A DNA stretch of 64,000 bases from an uncultured Alphaproteobacteria bacterium (GTDB lineage Bacteria > Pseudomonadota > Alphaproteobacteria > RF32 > CAG-239). How positions within the stretch are numbered: position 1 is the first letter of the stretch; every line of letters starts with the position of its first letter. Below the pieces are notes generated by a model, which ran no database searches, was not told the DNA's origin, and saw only the letters and a program-made list of their open reading frames with translations. This document shows positions 36,350 through 47,000 of the stretch, one piece after another. The DNA lies in assembly GCA_944391705.1 (NCBI GenBank), contig CALXUN010000007.1:1-64000 (forward strand), given 5' to 3'. The position numbers and the translations under genes are program-made.

Positions 36350-39300
36350 ATGAAAGTAATTAAATTATATAAATGGGCCTTTATAATAAGTCTTGCCGTT
36401 ATATTAAGAGCAGGTACAACGATGGCAATTGGTCCGTTTCCGCCCGGACCTTTAAGCCCGACGATAGACGCTCTGACTGATGCTGCCGAAACTGTAGAAG
36501 GAGCAAGTGCACAATTGTTGGCAGCTCAGGATAAATTGCAGCAGCTTCAGAGCGAGGTATTAAATCAAATCAAAAGCTATATTGAAAATTTGGGGCTTAA
36601 TTTAAAAAATACATTGTTCAATAAAGAAAAAGGCGAACCGAATTTGGCCAGTGTCCGCACAATTGAGGAATGTAAAATTGCCGATATTACCGATGAAGAT
36701 TCTGTGGCCGAAGCTTTTCATACTTTATTTTTAACTTATCCTGCGGATATTTTGGCAAAGTATCCGGAAAACCAGCGTGCCGTCAAGTTGGCGTATAAGG
36801 AGAAAGCCGTTGAGTTCGGTAATGACGCCATGATTGAAATGTATATTACCGTACGGGACTTGGAAGAAAGAATGGAAGCCCTGAAAACGGAATATGATGA
36901 GCTAAGCAAATGCTATGTTCAGGGTGAAAGTTCCAATGCCAGCAGTTGTGCCGGAGCATCATCCAGTGAAGAAGAGCTGGGTGTTTGGAGCAATTATTAT
37001 AAATTAAATGTTATTTATGATTCGATGCTTAAAATCACCGAAGAGCTGATGGCCTTAAAAGCACAATATGAGGTCGCTCAGGCTGTTTTGGGAGGAATTG
37101 AACCGGTAGAGGAAAGCGAAGAAGAAAATTCCGGGGAAGAAAGTACAGGAGAAGACCAGGTCAGCCATAATGATATATTCCGTTATGTGCATACAGACAG
37201 CAAATCATTTGCCCAAATGTTTTCAGCGATACAAACCTCTGCAACTAAGGACACCTCAATTGCCGCCGGGGCTTCAAATACGTCGTCTGCAGCCAAGACT
37301 TCAAGCACCTCTCTTACAACCGGAGTTTCAAAGGCATTGTCTGTCGAAAGCACCACAGAAACTCTCGGGGGCATGGTTTTAACCAACAAAAATGCGGTTG
37401 CTGAACAACCTGATCCTAATCAGGAAATTGTACAGGCAACATCTTATAACTTAAGTTCGCCTTTTGCCGGAACGGCTGAGCAGTTTCAATCTTCCATGAT
37501 TGCCAATAATGCCTATCAGACAGTTCAAAAAGCCTTAAAAGTTCACAATTTAAAACAGCAACTGCCGGAATATCGGAAAGTTTTTGTAGAATACAATAAA
37601 ATGAAAGCTTTGCATGAAAAAGCCATTGAACAGTTGGCCAAATCGGAAAATTGTGCCGTAAATTACATCGGTAAATATTATACAGATCCGGTTAATGTAT
37701 GGTATGGCGATGGCTGTAAATTGTCTGGTCAGACGATTATGTGTGATTCTGATAAAAGCCTGACATCGGAAACTTTGAAAAATCTGTTGCCGGGGGATAC
37801 TTTATGTGAAGATGACAAATCCAAAATCTGCAGCAGTTACGGTATAAACAGTTATTCTAGCCGAGGAGGGTTTTCCGGATGGCTGGTTTCGGCTTATAAA
37901 GCGGCAAAAGCTGAAAAAACATTGGATTTAAATGAGGAAGACTTTGCAACCAGTATGACGGAAGAAGGGGTTGAGGCTGATGTATCAAATCTTGAAACCT
38001 TGGGTGACCGCTACAGTACGGAAGCAAAAGAAGGAACGTCAGACAGCTCTTTGTTGCGCCCGAGTGATGAACCCAAGACGGAGGCTGCAATTCGTGAACA
38101 AAACCTGATTGCCTGGCAGATAGGGGCGGAAGCTGCTAAAGAAATAGGCGAAGACATGGCTTCCGGTTCGTCCGAATGGGGAACATTAAAAGCAAAATAT
38201 CCGTTGTGGAATGATGATAAATTAGTCTATCAACAATATTTGGATGAAAAATACGACAATATGCGCATCTACATTAAGACAATGGATTTACGACCGGCAA
38301 TTGCCGAGCTGGCATTAGCAATCAGTGATCTTCTTCCCGGAGCGGGAACAATCGGAAATGTCAGCCTGAGCGATGTTAAAAATTATAATAATTCCGTATT
38401 AAATGCACTACTCCCCTCACTTAGAAATGATAAAGAAAATTCAACTGTCTTTGCTGATATTGAGCAAACCCAGGAACAAATAGATGATTCTATGGAAGAG
38501 CTTAGAAAATCTTTTAACACCGAAATGGCATTGCTTAACAATCAAAAAGCATCCCTTTACGAAAATCTGGATAATGCAAATATAGAATTAAATGATTACA
38601 AAACGGCATACAATACGGCCATGCAGGATAAAGCGGCAGCAGAAGGAAACATTGAAGGCCAAAAGGTTGTTATTGAGATATCACAAGCCCGAAAAGCCAA
38701 GTCATCAGATGTGATGAGCAACTTTGAGTCAACGGCGGAAAGTTCCATTGGTGAATCTGATGAAACCATTACCCAGAAAGAACAAGAGGCCGAAAGTATT
38801 CTTCCGCAGATTGAAGATAAACGCGACAGTGTTGATTCATTAAGGCTCAACATGGAAAGTAAAGAAGAAGAAATAACCCGGGCCAAAAGCAGTTTTGCTG
38901 CAAATGCATCAAGTATGGAAGCTAAAGGTATATCAACAATTAAAGCCGCATTGTCTGATATGGAAAACTCAGCGGCCTCAAGCTCTCTTGGCAACAGCAG
39001 CTATCTTTCCGGCCTTTTGAATACAACGTCCTTAAATCGTGGTATGCTTAATTCTATTTTATCTGACATCATCGGAATAGCTGATAATGGTGCATCAAAT
39101 ATCCGTCAGCAGATTATTGACAGGATTAATACAGCGGCTGATCAGATAGAAAAGCTGCAGGAAAGCCGGTTTGATGAAGGTCGTTACAATGATATTGTTA
39201 ATATTCACCGGCAAATGCTGGATGAGATTAAAAATCCGGATTTTGATGTAACAATAAGCGGCAGTTTCAATCTGGCTGCAATCTTAACGGCCAGTGCAGT

Positions 39301-40555
39301 GAAAAATTTGATAAAAGAAATTATTGTTGCCGAAATTTTTGAAGATATTTGCCCGAACAATGTCTGTTATGAAGCTGACAGCGATTATTTTGTCGGTTTG
39401 TCGCCTAAACCGCGCGATTTTATGGCACCGAAGATAATTACGTCAACACCGACAGCCCCCTTGCGCGAAATTGTGCATTTTGACACGGTTGATTTTGAGA
39501 ACGTTGTTAAATCAGATACCTGGATGACAACGAGGTATGATTTCTTAAACCAGGGGCAGAATATGCCGGCAATCTGGCAGCGGATTTTAGGCGGCAAAGG
39601 GTTTGTTGAACGCGATATAGACGTTGAGGAAATATTATCACATAATACGGCCATATTGGATGAAATTAAAAAGGGAAACTACCCCTGTACGACAGGAAAG
39701 TACGATATTCAGATCCGTAACGGTGGTTATTATGTAACAGACGCAGCCGGCAACATTAATAAGTTTTGCTCGGATGTGCAATCAATAAGTATAAGAAGAA
39801 ATGAAACAATCGGAAATGTCGGCTATAATGCTTATATTCGTTTTACAAACGGCGACAGTGCAATCGGAAGCGTATCTCAGGTGCCGGATGAAATGATAAC
39901 AAGCGAACTGGCAACAATTCTAACTTATAACAACGGCATAACATTTAATGATTACATAAAACAGATTATGGAGTTTTATGAAAATATGGAAACGGCCGAT
40001 GATTTTAGTGAGGAAGATCAGGAGCGGGAAAAAATTTATAAAAAAGAATTGTTTACCCGTAATCAGTTTGGCAACTTCCTTGATTTTGTTGAACAGGAAA
40101 TGCTCTTCCAGGATAATCTGGACCAGCTGGAAGTCAAAGTTGACAGTAATCGTGAAAAAATTACGGAACAACTGGTGGATGTCGGTTATACGCCGGAAGA
40201 AGATTTTGACCTTTCAGATGATAAAACTTATAATGAAATCATGGAAACATTGGATTCAACAAAGAATACATATGTAAAAGAAGCGATTTCTCTCATTCAG
40301 TCAATTCAAAAATCAAATGATGTTGTTGACGAAAAAATAACCAAAATAAATAATATTACCGGGGCTCTGCAAATGGACAGCGATGAGCTGGTACAATTAA
40401 ATGACAATATGTCGGATGACAGTGAGCTGTCGGAAGAAATTAAAAGCAAACAGACGGATAATGCCGCACGTGATGAATATGACGAAGAGGCGCAAAGCGT
40501 TTATGAGGATAATCTAAACAGTTTTGAAGAACCTTATTGTGCAAATTACGATTGA
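36350..40555 (+). CDS. Giant secreted coiled-coil protein 4 (1401 aa)
   Basis: The protein has a signal peptide ending GTTMA and no other membrane helix. Several coiled-coil blocks (about 50-85, 700-880 and 1220-1350) separate less regular regions. Cysteines come in local pairs that could form disulfides, for example VWYGDGCKLSGQTIMC, DTLCEDDKSKIC and EDICPNNVCYE. No catalytic motif or known family is seen. A GGAGGG site lies four bases before the ATG. It fills the place where VirB6 normally sits but lacks VirB6's many membrane helices, so it is not VirB6. A structural rod or surface effector is possible. Confidence 0.55.
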   Translation: MKVIKLYKWAFIISLAVILRAGTTMAIGPFPPGPLSPTIDALTDAAETVEGASAQLLAAQDKLQQLQSEVLNQIKSYIENLGLNLKNTLFNKEKGEPNLASVRTIEECKIADITDEDSVAEAFHTLFLTYPADILAKYPENQRAVKLAYKEKAVEFGNDAMIEMYITVRDLEERMEALKTEYDELSKCYVQGESSNASSCAGASSSEEELGVWSNYYKLNVIYDSMLKITEELMALKAQYEVAQAVLGGIEPVEESEEENSGEESTGEDQVSHNDIFRYVHTDSKSFAQMFSAIQTSATKDTSIAAGASNTSSAAKTSSTSLTTGVSKALSVESTTETLGGMVLTNKNAVAEQPDPNQEIVQATSYNLSSPFAGTAEQFQSSMIANNAYQTVQKALKVHNLKQQLPEYRKVFVEYNKMKALHEKAIEQLAKSENCAVNYIGKYYTDPVNVWYGDGCKLSGQTIMCDSDKSLTSETLKNLLPGDTLCEDDKSKICSSYGINSYSSRGGFSGWLVSAYKAAKAEKTLDLNEEDFATSMTEEGVEADVSNLETLGDRYSTEAKEGTSDSSLLRPSDEPKTEAAIREQNLIAWQIGAEAAKEIGEDMASGSSEWGTLKAKYPLWNDDKLVYQQYLDEKYDNMRIYIKTMDLRPAIAELALAISDLLPGAGTIGNVSLSDVKNYNNSVLNALLPSLRNDKENSTVFADIEQTQEQIDDSMEELRKSFNTEMALLNNQKASLYENLDNANIELNDYKTAYNTAMQDKAAAEGNIEGQKVVIEISQARKAKSSDVMSNFESTAESSIGESDETITQKEQEAESILPQIEDKRDSVDSLRLNMESKEEEITRAKSSFAANASSMEAKGISTIKAALSDMENSAASSSLGNSSYLSGLLNTTSLNRGMLNSILSDIIGIADNGASNIRQQIIDRINTAADQIEKLQESRFDEGRYNDIVNIHRQMLDEIKNPDFDVTISGSFNLAAILTASAVKNLIKEIIVAEIFEDICPNNVCYEADSDYFVGLSPKPRDFMAPKIITSTPTAPLREIVHFDTVDFENVVKSDTWMTTRYDFLNQGQNMPAIWQRILGGKGFVERDIDVEEILSHNTAILDEIKKGNYPCTTGKYDIQIRNGGYYVTDAAGNINKFCSDVQSISIRRNETIGNVGYNAYIRFTNGDSAIGSVSQVPDEMITSELATILTYNNGITFNDYIKQIMEFYENMETADDFSEEDQEREKIYKKELFTRNQFGNFLDFVEQEMLFQDNLDQLEVKVDSNREKITEQLVDVGYTPEEDFDLSDDKTYNEIMETLDSTKNTYVKEAISLIQSIQKSNDVVDEKITKINNITGALQMDSDELVQLNDNMSDDSELSEEIKSKQTDNAARDEYDEEAQSVYEDNLNSFEEPYCANYD

Positions 40556-40566
40556 TGGAATAAAAA

Positions 40567-41325
40567 ATGATTAATCAACTGGGAAACGGCAATGAGACTT
40601 TGGCAATTACAGATGCTAATGCACCTAAGCAACAATTTGAATATATAACTGACCAAAGTCCGGAATTAAAGGGAGCTAAGGAAAGTTATTATTGCTGGTT
40701 ATCACGCTTGGTGATTTTATTTGCCATATTGTCTCTGGGCTTTTTTGCCAGCGCATCGTTAGTGTTGTTTCGTTTGGCACCGGAAGTAACGGTTGAGCCG
40801 TTTCTGATTATAAGACAGGACAGTTCTGATACCATGGTTCGTTATGAGCCGATTGCACCGGATATGGCCTCTTCTAAACAAATGATGGAAAATTTCATCC
40901 GCCAGTATGTTATTTTACGTAATACGGTTTTAAATGACGAACGGGAGATGCAGACGCGCTGGTTTGGCGGCGGGATGGTTGCATATATGTCATCTTCACA
41001 GGTTTTTGCTGATTTTAACAAAGGGCGTCAACAAATATTAAACCAATTGCTCCGGGATAAGATTGTACGCGATGTGGAAATTATTTCAATTGGCAAAGTG
41101 GGCGGCGAGAAAAGCCCGGTATGGAAAGTTGATTTCCGGACTTATGACTTATCGCCGGAAGTTCGAAATGAAGCAAGCGGCAGTTTGGTATTGGTAACAA
41201 AATACTGGACGGCATCTGTAACGGCATTTTTTGTTCCGGAGCGTTTGTTTATGTCGAAACGTTTAATGAATCCGCTGGGTTTTACGGTAACAAGATATTC
41301 ACAGACAGAAGTTGAAATTCTTTAA
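40567..41325 (+). CDS. virB8: VirB8-like protein 1
   Basis: The 252-residue bitopic protein has a cytoplasmic N-terminus, a membrane helix (about 46-69) and a periplasmic NTF2-like domain. The end motif LMNPLGFTVTRYSQTEVE contains the N-P-L-G-F of VirB8. The segment FIRQYVILRNTVLNDEREMQTRW matches the family's F-V-x-x-Y-V-x-x-R helix. VirB8 organises the inner-membrane complex. A 147-base gap follows, which may hold an internal promoter. Confidence 0.88.
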   Translation: MINQLGNGNETLAITDANAPKQQFEYITDQSPELKGAKESYYCWLSRLVILFAILSLGFFASASLVLFRLAPEVTVEPFLIIRQDSSDTMVRYEPIAPDMASSKQMMENFIRQYVILRNTVLNDEREMQTRWFGGGMVAYMSSSQVFADFNKGRQQILNQLLRDKIVRDVEIISIGKVGGEKSPVWKVDFRTYDLSPEVRNEASGSLVLVTKYWTASVTAFFVPERLFMSKRLMNPLGFTVTRYSQTEVEIL

Positions 41326-41472
41326 TTTATATTAATCTTTTTTATGTATGATAAACTAAAACAGTCTTCTAACTTGTTGATAAGTTGGGGATGTAGAAGC
41401 TTCATGTTAGACTTTTAAAAAGAAAGAGTTTAATGTGAATATGTCTGGACATATATAAAAAGGAACATTGCA

Positions 41473-41661
41473 ATGTATAAAAAAGTTGTTTTACTGATTG
41501 CCGTTTTGGTTTTGGCAGCATGCGGAATGTTTGGTACATATTATGAACCGGAACCTGTTGGTGTTGGTAAAGATGTCAATGAGTTGAAGCTTTCGCCATG
41601 CGCCTGTATTGAAATTGAGCTGCCCAAAACGCTTCCGGATTGGTTTGTAGCAACAATATAG
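41473..41661 (+). CDS. virB7: VirB7-like lipoprotein
   Basis: The 62-residue protein has a signal peptide with a lipobox ending at Cys17 (VLAAC) and a short mature part with two more cysteines (SPCACIEIELPK). VirB7 lipoproteins anchor VirB9 in the outer membrane and often cross-link to it by disulfide. Size, lipobox and place just before VirB8 and VirB9 support the call, although VirB7 has no strong sequence signature. An AAGGAA site precedes the ATG. Confidence 0.65.
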   Translation: MYKKVVLLIAVLVLAACGMFGTYYEPEPVGVGKDVNELKLSPCACIEIELPKTLPDWFVATI

Positions 41662-41668
41662 GTGTAAC

Positions 41669-42418
41669 ATGGCAGATCGTTTAGGCATAAATAATACAGA
41701 ACAACGATTAATAGGTAACCGTGCCGGTATGCCGCGGCAGGTTGTGCGTAAACCTCAGCCTCGTAAGCGCCGTGATGAAGATGAAATAGTTGTCAACGCC
41801 AGTGAGAAAAGGTATTTATGGACAGCAAGAGCTTTTGCAGTTGTTGTTGCAATCAGTTTATGCTGCAATCTGGTGTTGATTTTGGCAATTACCCAACTGT
41901 TGCCGTTATATCGGATAGAACCGTTTCTTTTGACATTTGAAAATAAAGAAGAACAGGTCTATGATATTGTACCGCTTGCCAATATGGAAAATCAGAAAGC
42001 CATTACCGAGGTTTTCGTAAGAGAATATGTTCTGTTACGAAGCTCTTTTACCAATGATGTGCAGGAAATGGAATCCCGCTGGATGCCAGGCGGACCGCTG
42101 CAAGAGATGTCGTCATCTGCTGTTTATCAGGCTTTTATAGACCGGACGGCAACGCCTGCTTTGGATATTATCAGAACCAGAGGGCTTAACCGGATGGTTC
42201 GGATTATGACGGTTAACGAACTAAGCAGGGGGTTGTGGCAGGTAGAATATGAAACCAGGGACATGTATCCGGATTCGGCAGCGCCGGAAGTTAATTATTG
42301 GACGGCTTCTTTAAGAGTTATGTATCGCAAAAAAATTGTTAAATATGGTGAACGTCTGAGTAATCCGGTCGGTTTTACCGTAACCAGATACTCACTTTCG
42401 CACAATGAAGCGGAATAA
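41669..42418 (+). CDS. VirB8-like protein 2
   Basis: The 249-residue protein repeats the VirB8 plan: a basic cytoplasmic segment (QVVRKPQPRKRRDEDE), one membrane helix (about 52-76), then the F-V-R-E-Y-V-L-L-R helix and the end motif LSNPVGFTVTRYSLSHNE. It shares these blocks with the first VirB8-like protein, with the lipoprotein gene between them. The two may form a heteromeric ring. It starts seven bases after virB7. Confidence 0.88.
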   Translation: MADRLGINNTEQRLIGNRAGMPRQVVRKPQPRKRRDEDEIVVNASEKRYLWTARAFAVVVAISLCCNLVLILAITQLLPLYRIEPFLLTFENKEEQVYDIVPLANMENQKAITEVFVREYVLLRSSFTNDVQEMESRWMPGGPLQEMSSSAVYQAFIDRTATPALDIIRTRGLNRMVRIMTVNELSRGLWQVEYETRDMYPDSAAPEVNYWTASLRVMYRKKIVKYGERLSNPVGFTVTRYSLSHNEAE

Positions 42419-42443
42419 GTAAAATTTTAAGGTGTATTAAAAC

Positions 42444-44072
42444 ATGAAACGTTATCTGACAAAAATATTTTCTGTTTTGACTTTAGCAGCAGTCCCGTTT
42501 TCTGTTAACGGACAGGCAACAATAGACAGCTTGAATCAAAATGCAGACCAGAGCCAGGGTATGTATCAGCCTATGAATATGGGGTATACGGGCATCAGCT
42601 CATTGGGAATGATGCAAAGTGCGTGGTTGGATCCGTTGCAAAATTTGGGTGAAGGACAAAGTAAACCGGCATATTCAAGATATTATTGGACGCCGGATTT
42701 GGTGCTGCCGATACGCTTGCGCGAGGGGATGATAACGTTGATTAATTTTCCGGAATGGGAATTGGTAGAAGACGTATATATCGGTGACAGTAAAACTTTT
42801 GATGGACGGATTTCAGGGCCGAGTACTTTGCTTTTATATCCGAAGCAGGGTGCTATGGTTGGCGTTGATACCAATATCATTGTTTTTGGCCGTTCCGGGA
42901 ACAAATATGTTTTTTACGCCCGTAGTGAAGGTGTAAATACGGAACGTCTGACGAACTCAATTATTGATATTGAAGTGGTTGATGCAGGAAAAAATGGTAG
43001 TACCGCCGGAAGTCTTGGCAGCAGTTCCGGCGGTGGACGTCTCAATGCCAGTGCTTATCGGGGTGGAAACGACAAGTCTGTTGATTCAACATTTACCAAG
43101 AGATACCAAAAAGAAGACTGGATTAAAAGCATTCCGCTTGATCCCTCCCAGTTCCGTTTTGATATTGAAATTTATGTTCCCAATCCCGATGATGTGGTGA
43201 TTGCACCGGAGCGGGTCTGGCGTGATGACATTTTTACCTATATTGATTTTGGCGAGAGAGCTTTAAATATGGTACAGCGCCCAATTGTAACCCTGATTGT
43301 TGAAAGGGTCGAAACACCGGTTGGTTTCAGAACCAAAGGGCCGAACAATCGTTTGATAATTGTTGAAGGCGTCGGAGATATGGTTTTACGTAACGGTAAA
43401 CGCATCGTATGTCTTAAGTTGCGCCGGGATGATGCAGAAGGTTTGGAAAATGTAAGCTATGCCGAAACCAATGATTGGGATGTACCGCCGGCAATGCCGG
43501 GCAACGCCAAAGCCTCTTCGTCAGAAGGTAATAATTCCGGCACCGGCATGCTGGGATATGGTTTTGGAAGCAATGACGGCAGCCGTCGTGCTTCCGGGGC
43601 TTATGGTGCAGATGGTGAGGTTGTTGGTGAAAAAAGCTTCAGGATTGGTCCGGATGGAGAACTGCTGATGCCGGAATATGCTGATGGTGCCAATGACGGC
43701 GTAGATTATAGTAAAATGCACCGTCTTTCCCGTCAAAATAAGACGGCAGCTGAAAATGACGATGAGCTTTTCTCCAAATATCGTTACGGCAGCGGCTTTG
43801 AAGGAGAAGATGCCGCCAGTATTTCTGTAGAACTTGGAACAGATGCTGATGTCAACAATTTGGAAAATTTATGGAGCGAATTGTCGAAAAAATATTCCTC
43901 GGTTTTAGGCTCGTATCAGCCGTTTTATTCGGTTGATGCGCCGGCAGACGGACAGGGTAAAGAGCTGTTTCATTTAAGAATAGGCCCGGTTCAGTCAATT
44001 GATGCCGGAGACAGCATTTGCAGCCAACTTGGCCGTAACGGTGTCTTTTGCAGTGTCGTCAGAGTGCAGTAA
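42444..44072 (+). CDS. virB9: VirB9/CagX protein with C-terminal SPOR domain
   Basis: The 542-residue protein has a signal peptide ending near VNGQA. The VirB9 N-terminal domain (about 79-177) starts at YYWTPDLVLPIRLREG. The C-terminal VirB9 domain (about 250-327) includes VIAPERVWRDDIFTYIDFG and DMVLRNGKRIVCLKL. After a Gly/Asn-rich linker, residues 470-542 match a SPOR domain: LWSELSKKYSSVLG, then LFHLRIGPVQSIDAG, then LGRNGVFCSVVRV. SPOR domains bind peptidoglycan stripped of its peptides. VirB9 builds the outer-membrane core ring. The combination is unusual. Confidence 0.85.
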   Translation: MKRYLTKIFSVLTLAAVPFSVNGQATIDSLNQNADQSQGMYQPMNMGYTGISSLGMMQSAWLDPLQNLGEGQSKPAYSRYYWTPDLVLPIRLREGMITLINFPEWELVEDVYIGDSKTFDGRISGPSTLLLYPKQGAMVGVDTNIIVFGRSGNKYVFYARSEGVNTERLTNSIIDIEVVDAGKNGSTAGSLGSSSGGGRLNASAYRGGNDKSVDSTFTKRYQKEDWIKSIPLDPSQFRFDIEIYVPNPDDVVIAPERVWRDDIFTYIDFGERALNMVQRPIVTLIVERVETPVGFRTKGPNNRLIIVEGVGDMVLRNGKRIVCLKLRRDDAEGLENVSYAETNDWDVPPAMPGNAKASSSEGNNSGTGMLGYGFGSNDGSRRASGAYGADGEVVGEKSFRIGPDGELLMPEYADGANDGVDYSKMHRLSRQNKTAAENDDELFSKYRYGSGFEGEDAASISVELGTDADVNNLENLWSELSKKYSSVLGSYQPFYSVDAPADGQGKELFHLRIGPVQSIDAGDSICSQLGRNGVFCSVVRVQ

Positions 44073-44087
44073 GCAGGCAGGATAAGA

Positions 44088-47000
44088 ATGAGCAAAGAAG
44101 TACTGACACATTCGGAAAGGTATGTACGTAAAACCAATCGTATTATTTTAATCGTTGGCATAACCTCTTTTGTTGTGTTTTTGTTCGGACTTTTGCTCTT
44201 GTTTTCCAGCGGTACGCCGACAACCGAATACGAAGAACCTGTTTTCAATGAAGATGATGATGCGCTAAATTTAGGCAATAATGATAATCCGTTATTAAAT
44301 AACATTGAATTTGAAGAGGTCGACGAAGGTGAACTGCCGATTACGACAACGCCGAACCCGGTTAATATGGGGCAGGTTGTCTTAGGTACGGAAGCAAAAA
44401 ATGTATTAACCATCGGAACAAACGGAAAAACGGCAATCCGGATAGTTTCTGTCAAACTGGCAGAACCGCCGTTTGAAGGTTTTACGTTCAGCGACGGATG
44501 CACCAGCGCCGAATTAAGAGGCAATCAAACCTGTAATATTACCATGAACTGGGTACCGGTTTCTGCAGGTAATGTGCAAAATAACTTCATTGTTTCCTGG
44601 CATGAAACAAATGTCAGCGCGCAAAATGCCAAGGCTCAGAAAGTTCCGGTTGACGGCAAGGCAATCAGCAAAGAAGATTGTAATTTCTGTGCAACAGCAC
44701 CTGGAGCAGACTTGGGCGAAGGAATGGTTATCCGGGATGAAAATGGCAATATTATCGGCTATATTACCCCGGACGGCCGGGCGGTTGATTTAAATGGCAA
44801 TGAGTTAGGAATAATAAATTCTGATAATCAGGTTGTTGACAAAGACGGCAATGTTATTGGCCGGATATCTGCGGACAATACCAAAACCCGCGTAGCCTAT
44901 GGCCCGAACGGTGAGATTATAGGTTATATTGACGAAGATGGTTATGTGCGTGACGAGAACGGCAACATTATCGGCCGTGTCAATGAAGACGGATTAATTG
45001 TCGATGAAAATGGAAATATTATCGGTGTTGCCGGTAACAAAAAACTGATTTATGATGAAAACGGTAATGTTATTGGTTATGTAACGGCAGATGGACAGGC
45101 TGTTGATTTTAACGGTAATCCCATCGGCCATTTAAATGCCGACGGCAGTGTTGTTGATCAAAACGGTCAAAAAATCGGCAAAGCCGTTGAAGCCGGTTTT
45201 GTATATGATGAAAATGGCAATATTATCGGCCGGGTTTTGGAAGACGGAACGGTTGTCGATATGGAGGGAAATGTTATTGGCCGAATGAACGAAAACGGTG
45301 AAGTCGTTGATATGAACGGTAATGTTATCGGTTATGTCAGTCGTCCCGGACAAACAGCCATTGATGAAAACGGAAATCCTCTGGGTGTTGTCATGCCGGA
45401 TAATTCCATTGTTGACGAAAACGGTAATGTTGTCGGGTATGTTGATGAAAATGGCGATGCATATAAATTAACGAATGAAAAAATCGGTAAAAGCGGAGCT
45501 TCAAGGCGTCTGTATTATGACGAAAACGGCAATCCGATAGGCTATATTGACGAAAACGGCAATATTATTGATTTTAACGGCAATAAAATCGGCCAGATTT
45601 TAGAAGACGGAACGGTTTTGGATGCTAACGGCAATGTTATCGGCAGGATGCTGGAAGACGGAACAATTGTTGATGCTAACGGCAATGTCATCGGCAAAGC
45701 CAGCGAATATGTCAACTTGGCTCTTGATGAAAACGGTAATGTTATCGGCTACATCAACAGCAAGGGCGAAGTAATCGGCAAGAATGGCGAGATTATAGGC
45801 TATGTCGATAAAGATGGCAACATTATCAGTAATCAGGCGGTTAAAATCGGGGCTGTCGTCCGGACGGAATTGATTCCGGTAACACCGGCCGGAACAATCC
45901 TGGGAACAGTTTCTTCAACCGGAGAAATCGTTAATGAAAAAGGACAAAGCTTTGGCCGGATTTTGCCCAATACATTGGTGCGCGATGCCAATGGCTCGAA
46001 AATAGTCGCGCGGGGTTTGCCAGGAGGTATGATTGTCGGCTGGGGCTGCAGCAATGTCGGCCAGCTTAATCAGGACGGAACAATCACCAAAAACGGACAG
46101 GAAATGCCTTATAGTATTTACCCGGATGGCGGCGTATATAACAGCAACGGTCAGTTTCTCGGCAATGTCGTGCCGACGGGAAGGGTATTTGACCGGCAGT
46201 GTAATTATCTTGGCACGGCCAACGAACAAGGTATTGTCCAAACGGATAACAAGCGTTATGTCGGCTGTGTAAATCCTGACGGAACCGTATTAAATGACAA
46301 CGGCGATATCATTGGCAAAATAGCTCAATATAAAACAGCGGTTAATGCCAAAGGCGAGGTCATTGGCCAGATGACACCGAATGGAACTGTCGTATCCGGA
46401 GCAATGTTACCTGTAGGCTGTGCCAATGAAGACGGCGAAGTGTTTGATGAAGACGGGGCATACAGAGGAAATCTGGTTGATAAATTTTATGCCTTTGATT
46501 TGAACGGAACATATTTAAATACCTTTCAAAATGATGGCTCTTTGAACTTAAAACAATATCCGGATGCCCGCTTGTTTTTACATAAATATATTGTTAACGG
46601 CAATAACAAAATAATCGGAATGGCGTTTCCGGAAAGAAACGTTATTGTTAATTCAAACGGAGACATATTGGGGCGCTTGTTTGCTGATGGAAATGTATAT
46701 GATGGCAAAGGGGTTGTGGTCGATAAAATTTTTGGTGACGGGTTAAGTTTTTATGCCGGCACGGCCGGAAAGCTTCTTCCTTTGAGTGCTGTTGTCAATA
46801 ATGCTGGTCAGAAAGCGGGATTTATTAATCCGGACGGCCGTGTATTAACCCGTTTTGGGGAATATCTCGGTCGGGCGGATGCGAAAGGCAGATGGTTGGA
46901 TGCTAAAGGCATTTATGCCGGAGGTACCGTTATCCCTGGCGCGGCTATCGGTTATGACGGTTCATATCTCGGGTATGTTAAAGCAAACGGAGAGGTTGTT

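Noticed and set aside
38596..38994. Antisense frames within the large coiled-coil genes
   Set aside because: They mirror Glu/Lys/Ser-rich codons of the coding strand and have no start signals.
36350..40555. VirB6
   Set aside because: Beyond the signal peptide it has no membrane helices, whereas VirB6 has five or more.
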